A stretch of 44,044 nt of DNA from Spirochaetota bacterium (GTDB taxonomy: Bacteria > Spirochaetota > Spirochaetia > SPDA01 > B32-G16): positions 1 to 44,044 of the forward strand of contig QNBH01000007.1 in the NCBI GenBank assembly GCA_003645645.1. Direction: 5' to 3'. The translations under genes were made by a program, and so were the position numbers. A model generated the notes under the pieces. It was not told where the DNA came from. It ran no database searches and worked only from the letters and a program-made list of their open reading frames with translations. This document shows, one piece after another, positions 18,057 through 26,616 of the stretch; within the stretch, counting starts at the first letter, position 1; each line of letters starts with the position of its first letter.

Positions 18057-19656
18057 AAGACGTTATTTAGTTTTTCCTCTTACAATTGTTGTTTTCTTAA
18101 CTGCTTTTACGAGTTGTCTTGAATCTAAACCGGCTGCTGAATCCAGTCCTGTAGTTCCAGAGGAGATTATACCCGGAACCGAACAGGAAAAACTGGAAGA
18201 GAACCTTACTAAATCTTCTGATGGTGATGAAGAGTATCAGACCGATATATCTCCCCAGGTTGATATTCCCCCCGATTATACTCTCCTTACAACCATAAAT
18301 GTTAATCTTGATTTTGATCAAACTGAAGAACAAATACTTGTATTCAAAAAAAGGGAAACCCCCGATTCAACTATAAAGATAGCGGTTGTGGATTTCGATA
18401 CTGTGAGAAACCTTTATAAAATCTCGTGGCAGGGAGAAACGAGAGCTACAAATATTCGTACATTTAATATTACGCTTGAAGATCTGGTGGGTGATCATAA
18501 CCTGGAGATAATATGCTCAGGCACCAATAAAATGGGTGACAGGACCTTGAACATATTCCGTAAAACTCATGCTCCGAGCGGAATAAACATTTACTATACG
18601 TCGATATGTGAAATAGTTTCTTCCGGAACAATAGAAATACAGGAGAAAGAGAGATCGCAGGCTTACAAGCTAGGTCAAAAAAACGGAATAAGCTTTCCCA
18701 TTGTTACATACTCACACGATCCTGATTCAGAAAATATAATGGATCTGATTAAGACAACCTATTACTGGCAGTACCAGCAGGAAGAGTATGTAAAGGGTGT
18801 TGAGGAGAAAATTCCTGGAAAGGAAATCGAGGAGGTTCAGCTTCAAGAACTGTTCCAAAAGGGGCCTGAAGCTTTTGAAAAATTTCTTGACGGCCCATGG
18901 TATAGCTCATCTTCCGAGGAGGATACTGCTCCAGGCAAATCCACAGAGATACTTCTTTTTGAGTCCAAAAAGAGAAGCATAACTTTCTATTCGGAAAATG
19001 TGCAGGAAGTATACGATTGGAGCAGTTCCCATAGAACTCGTATTCCAAATAGCCTCTATATAAACACCAGAAATGAGCTCGTACCCTTTATAGAAAAACA
19101 AATATCAATTTATATACTCTCCCTGGATTCAATTCTGGTCTCTGTATATGACAATGAATTAAAAAAGAGAGAAAGCCCATGGGATGGTAAATATTTCAAA
19201 CTATCCCCATCTCTACGAAAGAATTTTCAAAAAGCGACTTCAGAGATAAAAAATCCCGAGAACATAAACCTCACAGGCCATTATACAAGTGAAGACAATA
19301 TAGAGATTTATTTTAACTTTCCATGGTTCAGGATGATTGAAAAGAATCAGGTAATTAGAGGAGGTTATTCCATTTATAATGTGAGAGAGCCAATTATCGA
19401 ATTAAAAATCATGGGAGAAGATGGTCTAATAAAGGGAATTAAGAGATTTAAACTGGAGTTTTCGGAAGATAAAATCGAGAACAAAATAGTTCGCACTTGT
19501 GTACTGGTTCCGGGGTCATTGGTAATCGACGGATTTAAACCGAACGGGGATTCTCCCCTTCGCTTTATGCAAATTGAAATTCTTGAAGGAGAAGATCCGA
19601 TAGGAAGCACATCTTCTTCAGAAAAAGAAGCAAGGAGTAGTCTTAAGGAGAGTTGA
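18037..19656 (+). CDS. Lipoprotein at the pallilysin position
   Basis: 539 residues with a lipoprotein signal: basic N-terminus, hydrophobic core and lipobox FTSC (Cys27). The ATG has GGAAGGGGAG eight bases upstream and overlaps the previous gene by 20 bases. After a Ser/Glu-rich linker come beta-rich regions and a C-terminal domain containing VLVPGSLVIDGFKPNG. In T. pallidum the gene after the vWA protein is TP0751 (pallilysin), a zinc protease and laminin-binding lipoprotein; this protein is longer and I see no HExxH metal motif, so protease activity is not supported. It is best viewed as a pallilysin-related envelope lipoprotein by position. Confidence 0.72.
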   Translation: MEIIKCKRRYLVFPLTIVVFLTAFTSCLESKPAAESSPVVPEEIIPGTEQEKLEENLTKSSDGDEEYQTDISPQVDIPPDYTLLTTINVNLDFDQTEEQILVFKKRETPDSTIKIAVVDFDTVRNLYKISWQGETRATNIRTFNITLEDLVGDHNLEIICSGTNKMGDRTLNIFRKTHAPSGINIYYTSICEIVSSGTIEIQEKERSQAYKLGQKNGISFPIVTYSHDPDSENIMDLIKTTYYWQYQQEEYVKGVEEKIPGKEIEEVQLQELFQKGPEAFEKFLDGPWYSSSSEEDTAPGKSTEILLFESKKRSITFYSENVQEVYDWSSSHRTRIPNSLYINTRNELVPFIEKQISIYILSLDSILVSVYDNELKKRESPWDGKYFKLSPSLRKNFQKATSEIKNPENINLTGHYTSEDNIEIYFNFPWFRMIEKNQVIRGGYSIYNVREPIIELKIMGEDGLIKGIKRFKLEFSEDKIENKIVRTCVLVPGSLVIDGFKPNGDSPLRFMQIEILEGEDPIGSTSSSEKEARSSLKES

Positions 19657-19676
19657 AACTGCGGATAAGAAGATTG

Positions 19677-20738
19677 TTAATCGAGGAAAAGCAAAAAACT
19701 TTCAAAACCCTTCTCCTTTAGAAGAATCGTTTGCTCATTTACACTATCCTGCGACATTACAGGAGTAACCACGCGGTAGTATGTTTTCCCATCATGGTTA
19801 GAGGTTACTATTTCCATACTAAGCCCCGCCTTTTTCGCCTCCCTTACCATCAACTCGGCATTTTCCTGCTTGAGAAAGGAACCTATCTGGATTCTTACTC
19901 TTCCCGAACTTTCTTTTTCTTCAGTTTCACCCGATGGAGTAATGGCATTGGAAAGTAATCTCGATAAACTGGGATAAGCTTCAATATCTGCCTCCCAGCT
20001 CCCCTCAAGAGTTATAGCATACTCCGGACTTGCAGGGAAAAGTTCCTTTAACAATTTTTTCGCCTCTGCCGCCACTTCCTCTTCCCCTAAGTTTATAGCT
20101 ATATTGTAAACAGATATAAGAACTTCGGGGCTTAAGAGTTCTTCCCTCTCTTGCAGATTAATTGAGCTTAGGAGTTCATAGACCTTTTCAGTATTCTGTA
20201 AAGCAAAATATATATGTAAAAGTAAAGCTTTGGCTTTCAAGAGCATCTCCCCTTCTCTGCATTTTTCAAGGAGAATCCTGGCCTGTTTCTCAGCTTTTTC
20301 ATGCTCACCCAGCTCATAAAGCAGGCGTGCAGATGAAAATAAACTGGAAAAATCCTCGCTTTCAGGGACAGTGTTGTAAGCCATCTGGTAATGATACTGG
20401 GCTTCATCGATTAATCCGAGAAGCTCTTCCAATACTGCCAGTTGTTTCAGTAGTTTCATTCTTTCCTTTACTTCTGAAACCATGGGTATCAGTTTTTTAA
20501 TTTCTGTAATAAGCCTTGTGGGATCGGGTTCAATTTTTACATAATGATGGAGGGTTTCTAAAAAACGTGGGTCATTCTGGTGGGAATATAACCATGCCCG
20601 ATAGTACTTTGCAGACTCTTCTATATACCCCTTCTCCTCAAGTTTCCCGGCCTGTAAAAGCTCATCTCCATTTGTAAAAGAACCCGTGCAGAAAAAAAAC
20701 ATAATGACAAGGGAAGATATGCCGACTTTTCTCTTCAT
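19677..20738 (-). CDS. TPR-like envelope protein with C-terminal SPOR domain
   Basis: 353 residues. The N-terminus is hydrophobic (about 5-20, ISSLVIMFFFC), a signal peptide or possible lipoprotein signal. The middle is alpha-helical with TPR-like pairs (EEKGYIEESAKYYRAWL, LYELGEHEKAEKQARILLE). The last 80 residues form a SPOR domain (RIQIGSFLKQENAELM ... YYRVVTPVMS), which in other bacteria binds peptidoglycan stripped of stem peptides at division sites. The ATG overlaps the miaB stop as ATGA, so the two are translationally coupled. It ends tail-to-tail with the lipoprotein gene. Confidence 0.85.
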   Translation of the reverse strand: MKRKVGISSLVIMFFFCTGSFTNGDELLQAGKLEEKGYIEESAKYYRAWLYSHQNDPRFLETLHHYVKIEPDPTRLITEIKKLIPMVSEVKERMKLLKQLAVLEELLGLIDEAQYHYQMAYNTVPESEDFSSLFSSARLLYELGEHEKAEKQARILLEKCREGEMLLKAKALLLHIYFALQNTEKVYELLSSINLQEREELLSPEVLISVYNIAINLGEEEVAAEAKKLLKELFPASPEYAITLEGSWEADIEAYPSLSRLLSNAITPSGETEEKESSGRVRIQIGSFLKQENAELMVREAKKAGLSMEIVTSNHDGKTYYRVVTPVMSQDSVNEQTILLKEKGFESFLLFLD

Positions 20739-22084
20739 CCTTTTCCAATTACCTCTCCATAAAGCGTTTTTCCTCTGAGGGATTTGGCTCTAATCCGTAA
20801 GAATTTTCCTATTAGGTCCTTATTTCCAGGAACTACTACCATCTCGTTTCTCTCCGTACGACCAAGTAATTCGGTGTTATTTCTTTTTGAAACTCCCTCT
20901 ACCAGAACGACCGATTCGCAGCCCACTCTCTCTTTCTTTCTATTTCGGCTGATTTCATCCTGAACTTCTATAATTCTCCATAGTCTCTTTAACTTTATCT
21001 CATCGGGTACCTGATCCCTCATTGAACCGGCCGGCGTACCTTCCCGCAGATTGTAATAATATGTAAAAGCCTCTTCAAACTCAACATCTCTCAATAGCTC
21101 CACTGTTTGTTCCACATCCTCTTCACTTTCACCAGGAAATCCTACCATAATGTCGGTAGAAAGGGAGACATCGGGCAGAGACTTTTTTATCTTTTCAACG
21201 AGATCAATGTAAAATCCTCTGGTATATTTTCTGTTCATTAAAGCCAGTATCTTATCAGAGCCGTGTTGAACAGGTAAATGAATATGCCTGCATAGTTGTT
21301 TGTTATTTTTAATTACTTCTATAAGGTGATCTGAAAAATCTTTTGGATGCGACGTGAGAAACCGGATCCATAGGTCTTCGGGTGTCCTCCTGCATAACTC
21401 TTCAAGGAGTAAAGGAAAACTGTATTCTTTATCTTCTGTTAAATAATAATAAGAGTTAACATTCTGTCCAAGAAGTGTAATTTCTTTCACATTTCCGGAA
21501 AGAAGATGATCAACCTCTCCAAATATCTGCATGGGACTTCGGGAGACCTCCCTGCCCCTTACGTATGGCACTATGCAATAGGTACAGAAATTGTTACAGC
21601 CGTGTATTATGGGAATAAAAGCCTTGAAATTATTCTTATCTCCATAGATTTCGGAAAAATGATATACCTTCTTAGCCTCCTGTTGCAGCATGGTTCTGCG
21701 ACTTCCCTTCGAACTAATGCTTTTATCATCCGAAATCCCCTCTTCCAATTTTTCTACAAAACTATCTTTATCGAAGTTTCCCACCAGGAGATCAATTTCG
21801 GGCTCGATTTCAAGGAGCTTTTCCTTGTATCTTTCTGCCATGCACCCGATTACGGCAAGTGAGATAGGGTGGTGTTTTTTTAGAGATTTATATCTCCCTA
21901 TTCTGCCGAAAAGACGATCTTCGGCAGTTTTCCTTACCGAACATGTATTGAGAATAACTAGATCTGCCTCCTCGGCATTTATTGCTTCTTCCCACCCGTA
22001 CAAATTGAGCTTATTTTTGAGTGAAGTCGATTCTGCTTTATTCATCTGACATCCGTATGTCTCGATCCAGTACCGTTTTGCCAT
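20735..22084 (-). CDS. miaB: tRNA-2-methylthio-N6-dimethylallyladenosine synthase
   Basis: Radical-SAM methylthiotransferase that adds a methylthio group to i6A at position 37 of tRNAs reading UNN codons. All three parts are visible in 449 residues: an N-terminal UPF0004 domain with cluster cysteines (YGCQMNKAES, NTCSVR, GCMAER), the radical-SAM cysteines in CNNFCTYCIVPYVRGREVSR, and a C-terminal TRAM domain (RVGCESVVLVEGVSKR onward). The ATG lacks a clear ribosome-binding site but lies seven bases after the upstream small-membrane-protein stop, so translation is probably coupled. Confidence 0.95.
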   Translation of the reverse strand: MAKRYWIETYGCQMNKAESTSLKNKLNLYGWEEAINAEEADLVILNTCSVRKTAEDRLFGRIGRYKSLKKHHPISLAVIGCMAERYKEKLLEIEPEIDLLVGNFDKDSFVEKLEEGISDDKSISSKGSRRTMLQQEAKKVYHFSEIYGDKNNFKAFIPIIHGCNNFCTYCIVPYVRGREVSRSPMQIFGEVDHLLSGNVKEITLLGQNVNSYYYLTEDKEYSFPLLLEELCRRTPEDLWIRFLTSHPKDFSDHLIEVIKNNKQLCRHIHLPVQHGSDKILALMNRKYTRGFYIDLVEKIKKSLPDVSLSTDIMVGFPGESEEDVEQTVELLRDVEFEEAFTYYYNLREGTPAGSMRDQVPDEIKLKRLWRIIEVQDEISRNRKKERVGCESVVLVEGVSKRNNTELLGRTERNEMVVVPGNKDLIGKFLRIRAKSLRGKTLYGEVIGKG

Positions 22085-22090
22085 GCTAAA

Positions 22091-22435
22091 TTATATACGC
22101 TTTAGATATCCTCTTATAAATTTAAACAGGCTTATTCCGCCCATAGCCAGAAGACCGATACCTGCAACTGACATGAGTGTTCCGGCAATTCCACCGAGAA
22201 TAGGTATCCCTCCGAGAGCAGTTAAGATACCCGCAGCTGTTATGATCAAACCGGCTTTTCTGTCATCCCGTGAGCCTGATACTCCCAATCCCAAAAGAGC
22301 TATTATTCCACCTATTATAAGAGCGGGTATACCGGCAACGTTGCTAAGAGCAAGGAGCACGATACCTCCTCCGATACCGCCTATCGCCTTACCGCCTTCT
22401 TTTACAAGTGTTTTTCTCGGAACAATATCACTCAT
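22091..22435 (-). CDS. Small Gly/Ile-rich membrane protein
   Basis: 114 residues from ATG 22435, which has GGAGG eight bases upstream; earlier in-frame ATGs at 22534 and 22450 are less well placed, the first lying inside the LCP gene. Three or four hydrophobic segments rich in Gly, Ile and Ala (GIGGGIVLLALSNVAGIPAL, GIIALLGLGV, LIITAAGILTALGGIP, MSVAGIGLLAMGGISLF) indicate an integral inner-membrane protein. I do not recognise a family. It sits between the LCP gene and miaB. Confidence 0.75.
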   Translation of the reverse strand: MSDIVPRKTLVKEGGKAIGGIGGGIVLLALSNVAGIPALIIGGIIALLGLGVSGSRDDRKAGLIITAAGILTALGGIPILGGIAGTLMSVAGIGLLAMGGISLFKFIRGYLKRI

Positions 22436-22464
22436 TGTCTCTACCTCCATACTAATATTAATTA

Positions 22465-23313
22465 TTAATTGATAATTTCTCTTATATACCACCTGATTAA
22501 ATTCCAGTCTTGATTTTTGGGCAGTAGTATCCATGCACCTTTATCAAAACTGTCATCCATTGTAGCCTGTTGCTCTTCGTTTAAAAGATACAAGTTTGAA
22601 TAGGTTTGGTAAAGAACATTTTCTGTGCTTAACACATTGCTGATATCAACCCTCGTGTTATTGAACTCGTTATAAAATTGAACCAGCTCAAAGGGTGTGA
22701 AATTGGTATCCACATATTTTAGAAGAGTCTGAATGAGTTTGTATAGTTTGCCTATATTTGCTAAACCCAATTCTTCTATTCTTTTTTTTACAGCTGTTAA
22801 AATTTTCTGTTGTCTTTCGGCACGATCCAAGTCCGAGGAGGTGTGTCTCGAACGGGCGATGCGGAGTGCTTCCAGCCCCTTTAGACGATGAATGCCCTTT
22901 GGATAATACATAGTGCTCCACCTTCCATCTTCTTTTACTCTGTAGGTAGGATCTATGAGATCTTCTTCAAGCTCTATTTCTATTCCCCCCAGTATGTTTA
23001 TGACATCGATAAAAGCATACATATCGATTAAAATGTATTTATCGATGGGAAGACCTGTTATCCATGATATTTCATTTAAAAAGGCTTCGGCTCCGTATTT
23101 AGCAAATATTACATTAACTCTTCTACCTTTATAAAAGAGGTCTCTGGGAATGCTGATCAGAAAAGTCTTCCCCTTTCTTTTATCTGAGTGTACTAGAATA
23201 ATAGTATCGGTGTTTCCTTCATGAGTTCCACATAGAAGGAAGGAAAAGGTTGACTGTTTTTTCGAGGCGATACCGATTTGGGGTAATTCCGTTGGCAGGT
23301 TCAGTTTTTTTTT
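22465..23313 (-). CDS. LCP (LytR-CpsA-Psr) domain, frame opened by an A10 tract
   Basis: LCP enzymes attach glycopolymers to cell-wall or lipid acceptors outside the inner membrane. The open frame gives 282 residues with a full LCP domain: FSFLLCGTHEGNTDTIILV, LISIPRDLFY, LPIDKYILIDMYAF, and LEALRIARSRH with DLDRAERQQKIL. No ATG, GTG or TTG exists in this frame until the ATG at 23022, which would cut away half the domain. Directly upstream is an A10 run with TGA in this frame. A -1 shift from the upstream membrane gene would fuse the two; alternatively an A9 form of the ATG at 23317 would start it (Met-Lys-Lys-Lys-Leu). The LCP part alone has no membrane anchor, which favours the fusion. Confidence 0.8.
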   Translation of the reverse strand, partial: KKKLNLPTELPQIGIASKKQSTFSFLLCGTHEGNTDTIILVHSDKRKGKTFLISIPRDLFYKGRRVNVIFAKYGAEAFLNEISWITGLPIDKYILIDMYAFIDVINILGGIEIELEEDLIDPTYRVKEDGRWSTMYYPKGIHRLKGLEALRIARSRHTSSDLDRAERQQKILTAVKKRIEELGLANIGKLYKLIQTLLKYVDTNFTPFELVQFYNEFNNTRVDISNVLSTENVLYQTYSNLYLLNEEQQATMDDSFDKGAWILLPKNQDWNLIRWYIREIIN

Positions 23314-24518
23314 TCATTTCCGGAAAAACTATCTCCCCTCTCGGAGTATAAACGATCGGCTTCAGGCATACCCAGAGTTTTAAAGGAGCAAATTAGAACA
23401 TCGTCTCTATCCATAAGATAGAGCTCTGCTGAATGTTTAAGTATTGCAAAAGACCCGATAGGGGTTCCGCTTTTTGTATTCAGGTCAAAATAAAAATACT
23501 CATCATCTTCACGACCGTCTAAATTTATTGTTAAATCTTTTGATTGCAGGAACGAACGAAACCCTCGGTCAACACCAAGTTCCTTGATTTCTTTTTTTAA
23601 AGTGTCTATCTTTTTCTCGACACCACTCCTGGTATCAAGGCCTTTAATTTTATCTAGTAAATCTTCATGAAAAGTTGTAAAACTCCTGTAACTCTTGCCA
23701 TCCAGAAAAAAGGCATTTTCCCTTTTATCTAAAACAGGTGTTATGTACTCCTCTCCCTTCTTGCCATTTAGACTCAAATAGACTCTTGTCTCATTTTCCG
23801 AGAAAGTGTAGGTCAGATCTTTCTTCTTAATTAGCTCCTGGAAAGTACTTCCGGTCTTTAAAGATAAGAACTCTTCGATCTTTTCTCTTGTATTTCGGAA
23901 GTGTTGCTCCAAATCGGTCACTTGAGCTTCGATAAATCTATTAAAATCATCATTTATACGAGAAAAACTCTCTTCTTGTTGAAGGAAAGTAGAAACATGG
24001 AATAACTCTTCTTTATAATCATATTTTATTTCGAAGAACTTATTTTCCCCCTTTAGAAGAGAAATGGAAAAATCGCTCTCTTTTTTTATAGAAAAACCAT
24101 ATCTGTTCTTAATCTCATGAATAAAACCGGATTGGATGAATTCACCGAATTTGATTATCCCCTCATCGAGCTTATTTTTATCTAAAAGCATATCCACTGC
24201 ATCAAAAAAAAGGGGTAGCCTGTTTTCACGGTAATCAGATTCGTCTTGCCTTTTATTATCTCCTAGCGGGTAAGTTCTTACGGGAAGCTGAAGAACCGAG
24301 CGTAACTCTCCGGTATCTTCAATCATTAGAAGGAGATTTTGTTTAATTAAATTTATATCTTCCGAATTGCTTCGAATTTCTCCGGAAAGAGTATCTCCTA
24401 TTCTTTCGATTTTTCCTGTAAGTGTGGAAAGGCGTGAGAAGATGAGTACCGGGAAAAGAACAAGGAGAATCAAGAGAGCAATGCAAACAAGTAAGATTAA
24501 GAGCTTATTCCATATCAA
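23301..24518 (-). CDS. Single-span membrane protein with coiled coil, possible N-terminal half of an LCP protein
   Basis: 405 residues. The start chosen is TTG at 24518, overlapping the purH stop as TTGA with AGAGGAG about nine bases upstream; the longer reading runs back into purH. Residues about 2-26 (KLLILLVCIALLILLVLFPV) form one transmembrane segment, then a coiled coil (about 30-70) and a mixed periplasmic region with repeated beta stretches. The zero frame ends NEKKN-stop at A AAA AAC TGA inside the A10 tract. A -1 shift there continues into the LCP frame. I do not recognise the periplasmic region as a named family. Confidence 0.75.
   Translation of the reverse strand: MIWNKLLILLVCIALLILLVLFPVLIFSRLSTLTGKIERIGDTLSGEIRSNSEDINLIKQNLLLMIEDTGELRSVLQLPVRTYPLGDNKRQDESDYRENRLPLFFDAVDMLLDKNKLDEGIIKFGEFIQSGFIHEIKNRYGFSIKKESDFSISLLKGENKFFEIKYDYKEELFHVSTFLQQEESFSRINDDFNRFIEAQVTDLEQHFRNTREKIEEFLSLKTGSTFQELIKKKDLTYTFSENETRVYLSLNGKKGEEYITPVLDKRENAFFLDGKSYRSFTTFHEDLLDKIKGLDTRSGVEKKIDTLKKEIKELGVDRGFRSFLQSKDLTINLDGREDDEYFYFDLNTKSGTPIGSFAILKHSAELYLMDRDDVLICSFKTLGMPEADRLYSERGDSFSGNEKKN
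23305..23314 (-). other. A10 homopolymer, candidate slippage or -1 frameshift site
   Basis: Ten A residues on the coding strand, ending AAAAAACTGA. In the upstream gene's frame the last codons are A AAA AAC TGA, a heptamer of the X XXY YYZ type directly before a stop. Slipping back one base, or a transcript with one extra A, reads on into the LCP domain. Confidence 0.6.
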
Positions 24519-25765
24519 TGACGAAAACTCCTCTGTCCCGTAAAAACCATGGTGGCATTGTATTCGTTGCAAGCCTGAATGGATTCGTGATCACGAAGAG
24601 AACCGCCTGGTTGAACAACAGCGGTAACTCCCTCCTTAAGTCCAACTTCTACACCATCTCTGAAAGGGAAGAAAGCATCGGAAACCATTACACTACCTTT
24701 AAGACCTCCCCTTAGTCGTGATACTTCTTCCTCTATTTCTTTACGACGGAGCTCCTCTTTAAGGGAATACCAGGAAGTCCTGTAGAGTTCCCAGGAGATT
24801 CTGTCCCTCATTTTTTTGTAGGCCTTATCCCTGGCGATTTCTGCCACCCCAACTCTGTCCTGCTCGCCAGTACCAATCCCCACCGTTACTCGATCCTTCA
24901 CATAAATTACAGAGTTACTTGTAACACCACTTTCTACCAGCCATCCAAATAGCATATCCTCATATTCCCTATCGGTAGGTTTTCTGTTTATTGCATACTC
25001 CTTTCCGTTGAAGGTGGTTCGGGCCAGAGAAAAATCCTCTTTTTTTAATGTTTTTGGTGTAAAGGAAGTCTGGACAATCAAGCCACCATCGGTTAGTGAT
25101 TTAAAATCCAATACCTCTGTACCGATAAACTCATCAAGCCTCTTTATGTTTTCTATCCTCATTACCCTGAGGTTCTTTTTTTTAGAAAGTATATCGAGTA
25201 CGCCTTCTTTATATTCGGGTGCCGCCACAACTTCCAGATAGTTCTCGGCTATGAGCTCGGCGGTTTCAATATCAATTTCACGGTTTATAGCTACAGCCCC
25301 ACCAAAGGCTGCAACACGATCCGCCATAAGAGCACGGTAAAAAGATAGAGAAGGTTTTGAAGCAATGGCTACTCCGCTTGGATTGTTATGTTTTACTATT
25401 ACCGTACAGGGAGAGTCGTTGAAATATCGAAGAATATTGAGAGCGCTGTCAATATCTGTTATATTAATTTTTCCAGGATGTTTACCGGATTGAAGCAGTT
25501 CTACATTTGATGCCAGATATTTTCCCGGCAGAATGGTAGAAACCTCTCCCAGAATAATATTTCCGTTTATAAGTTTATACAGTGCAGCTTCCTGTCCGGG
25601 ATTTTCGCCGTAACGCAAACCTTTCCTCTCTCCCCCTATATTCCACTGTACCTTTTCATAAATAAGGGTTTGTTTGCCACCCCTATCGATAAAGTTTATC
25701 TCCATTCTATCGGGGAAACTATCGGAGTATATTCTCTTGTATATTGAAGAAATCTCCGAGCTCAT
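24515..25765 (-). CDS. purH: AICAR transformylase (stand-alone C-terminal half of PurH)
   Basis: Formylates AICAR to FAICAR with 10-formyl-tetrahydrofolate, the penultimate step to IMP. 416 residues covering only the transformylase half of the usual bifunctional PurH. Family motifs are intact: LRYGENPGQEAALY, VIVKHNNPSGVA with the catalytic Lys-His, and DAFFPFRDGVEVGLKEGVTAVVQPGG ahead of MVFTGQRSFRH at the C-terminus. The ATG lies four bases after the cyclohydrolase stop, in a different frame, with AGG about nine bases upstream; translation is probably coupled. The next gene starts on its stop codon (TTGA). Confidence 0.93.
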   Translation of the reverse strand: MSSEISSIYKRIYSDSFPDRMEINFIDRGGKQTLIYEKVQWNIGGERKGLRYGENPGQEAALYKLINGNIILGEVSTILPGKYLASNVELLQSGKHPGKINITDIDSALNILRYFNDSPCTVIVKHNNPSGVAIASKPSLSFYRALMADRVAAFGGAVAINREIDIETAELIAENYLEVVAAPEYKEGVLDILSKKKNLRVMRIENIKRLDEFIGTEVLDFKSLTDGGLIVQTSFTPKTLKKEDFSLARTTFNGKEYAINRKPTDREYEDMLFGWLVESGVTSNSVIYVKDRVTVGIGTGEQDRVGVAEIARDKAYKKMRDRISWELYRTSWYSLKEELRRKEIEEEVSRLRGGLKGSVMVSDAFFPFRDGVEVGLKEGVTAVVQPGGSLRDHESIQACNEYNATMVFTGQRSFRH

Positions 25766-25769
25766 TATT

Positions 25770-26453
25770 CTAACCTGTTATTCTATAAACTTTCTGTATC
25801 ATGCTAAAATCTATATCCCGGAAATACGAGGATATTACTCTATCATATTCTGCAGTATGGTTAAAGGCTTTTCTTGCCATCAGGAACCGAGTCTTAAAGG
25901 AGATCTTTCCCTTGTTGGATTTGAGTTCCTCAAGTATTACCTTATAATCGGAGGGATCACATAAAGGTACAACCCTTAAAAAATTTTTGGCCGAAGCTCG
26001 AAGCATAGATGGACCCCCTATATCTATGTTGTTCCTGGCATCCTCGGCATTGTCTCCTCTTTCTGCCACGGTTTTTTCAAAAGGATAGAGATTAACCACA
26101 ACCATATCAAAGGTAACACCCCCTACTCTCTCCAGATCTTTCCGGTGAGCTATATTTCCTGGCTCACTCAACAGGCCCAGATAGAGTTTAAAATCAAGTG
26201 TTTTTACAAGACCTCCCTGCATTTCCGGTTGGCCTGTGTAACCGGAGATGCTTATAAGGTTTTCTCTCCGGCTTTGATTTAAGAAAGAGCTAATTTTTTT
26301 GAAAGTACCACCGGTAGAGAAGATTTTTAACTCTGAGTTTATCTCAAATAGCCCATTTACAAGATATTCAAGCTTTTTTTTATCCGAGACACTAATTATT
26401 ACGTTTTGTATTTTTATAAGATCTGTTATCTCTTCTACCCTGTTTCCTGCCAT
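25770..26453 (-). CDS. IMP cyclohydrolase (stand-alone N-terminal half of PurH)
   Basis: Closes FAICAR to IMP. 227 residues equal to the MGS-like N-terminal half of PurH. Seen motifs: STGGTFKKI, PEMQGGLVKTL, VVVNLYPFEKTV, NIDIGGPSMLRASAKN and the domain end FNHTAEYDRVISSYF. The Tyr, Asp and second Lys of the known active site are present. However the usual GRVKTLHPxxHGG reads GLVKTLDFKLYLG, so Arg and both His are changed; the enzyme may be slower, or the site may use other residues. ATG at 26453. It and the transformylase together replace a single purH gene. First gene of its operon, behind a good promoter. Confidence 0.88.
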   Translation of the reverse strand: MAGNRVEEITDLIKIQNVIISVSDKKKLEYLVNGLFEINSELKIFSTGGTFKKISSFLNQSRRENLISISGYTGQPEMQGGLVKTLDFKLYLGLLSEPGNIAHRKDLERVGGVTFDMVVVNLYPFEKTVAERGDNAEDARNNIDIGGPSMLRASAKNFLRVVPLCDPSDYKVILEELKSNKGKISFKTRFLMARKAFNHTAEYDRVISSYFRDIDFSMIQKVYRITG

Positions 26454-26526
26454 ATCTTGAGCTTTCTCCCTTTGTTTTTTCCCTCTGCTTTTAAATAAAC
26501 CGATAGTCTAAAGGGGCTATGCTATA

Positions 26527-26555
26527 TTTATAATAAATTACGCTTACTATTACAA
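26527..26555 (-). promoter_or_regulatory. Promoter of the split purH operon
   Basis: On the minus strand TTGTAA (26550-26555) and TATAAA (26527-26532) are 17 bases apart, giving a leader of about 65 bases before the ATG at 26453. No riboswitch-like fold was recognised in the leader. The rest of the divergent spacer (26454-26616) shows nothing else distinct. Confidence 0.5.
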
Positions 26556-26616
26556 GCTTTCCGGGTTCTCTATCTTCTTCTTCTTGATTGCCCACACTTG
26601 ATAAAAGAATTGGAGG

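Noticed and set aside
22465-23022. LCP gene starting at ATG 23022
   Set aside because: This start would remove the first strands and the IPRD region of the LCP domain, which are clearly encoded upstream in the same frame.
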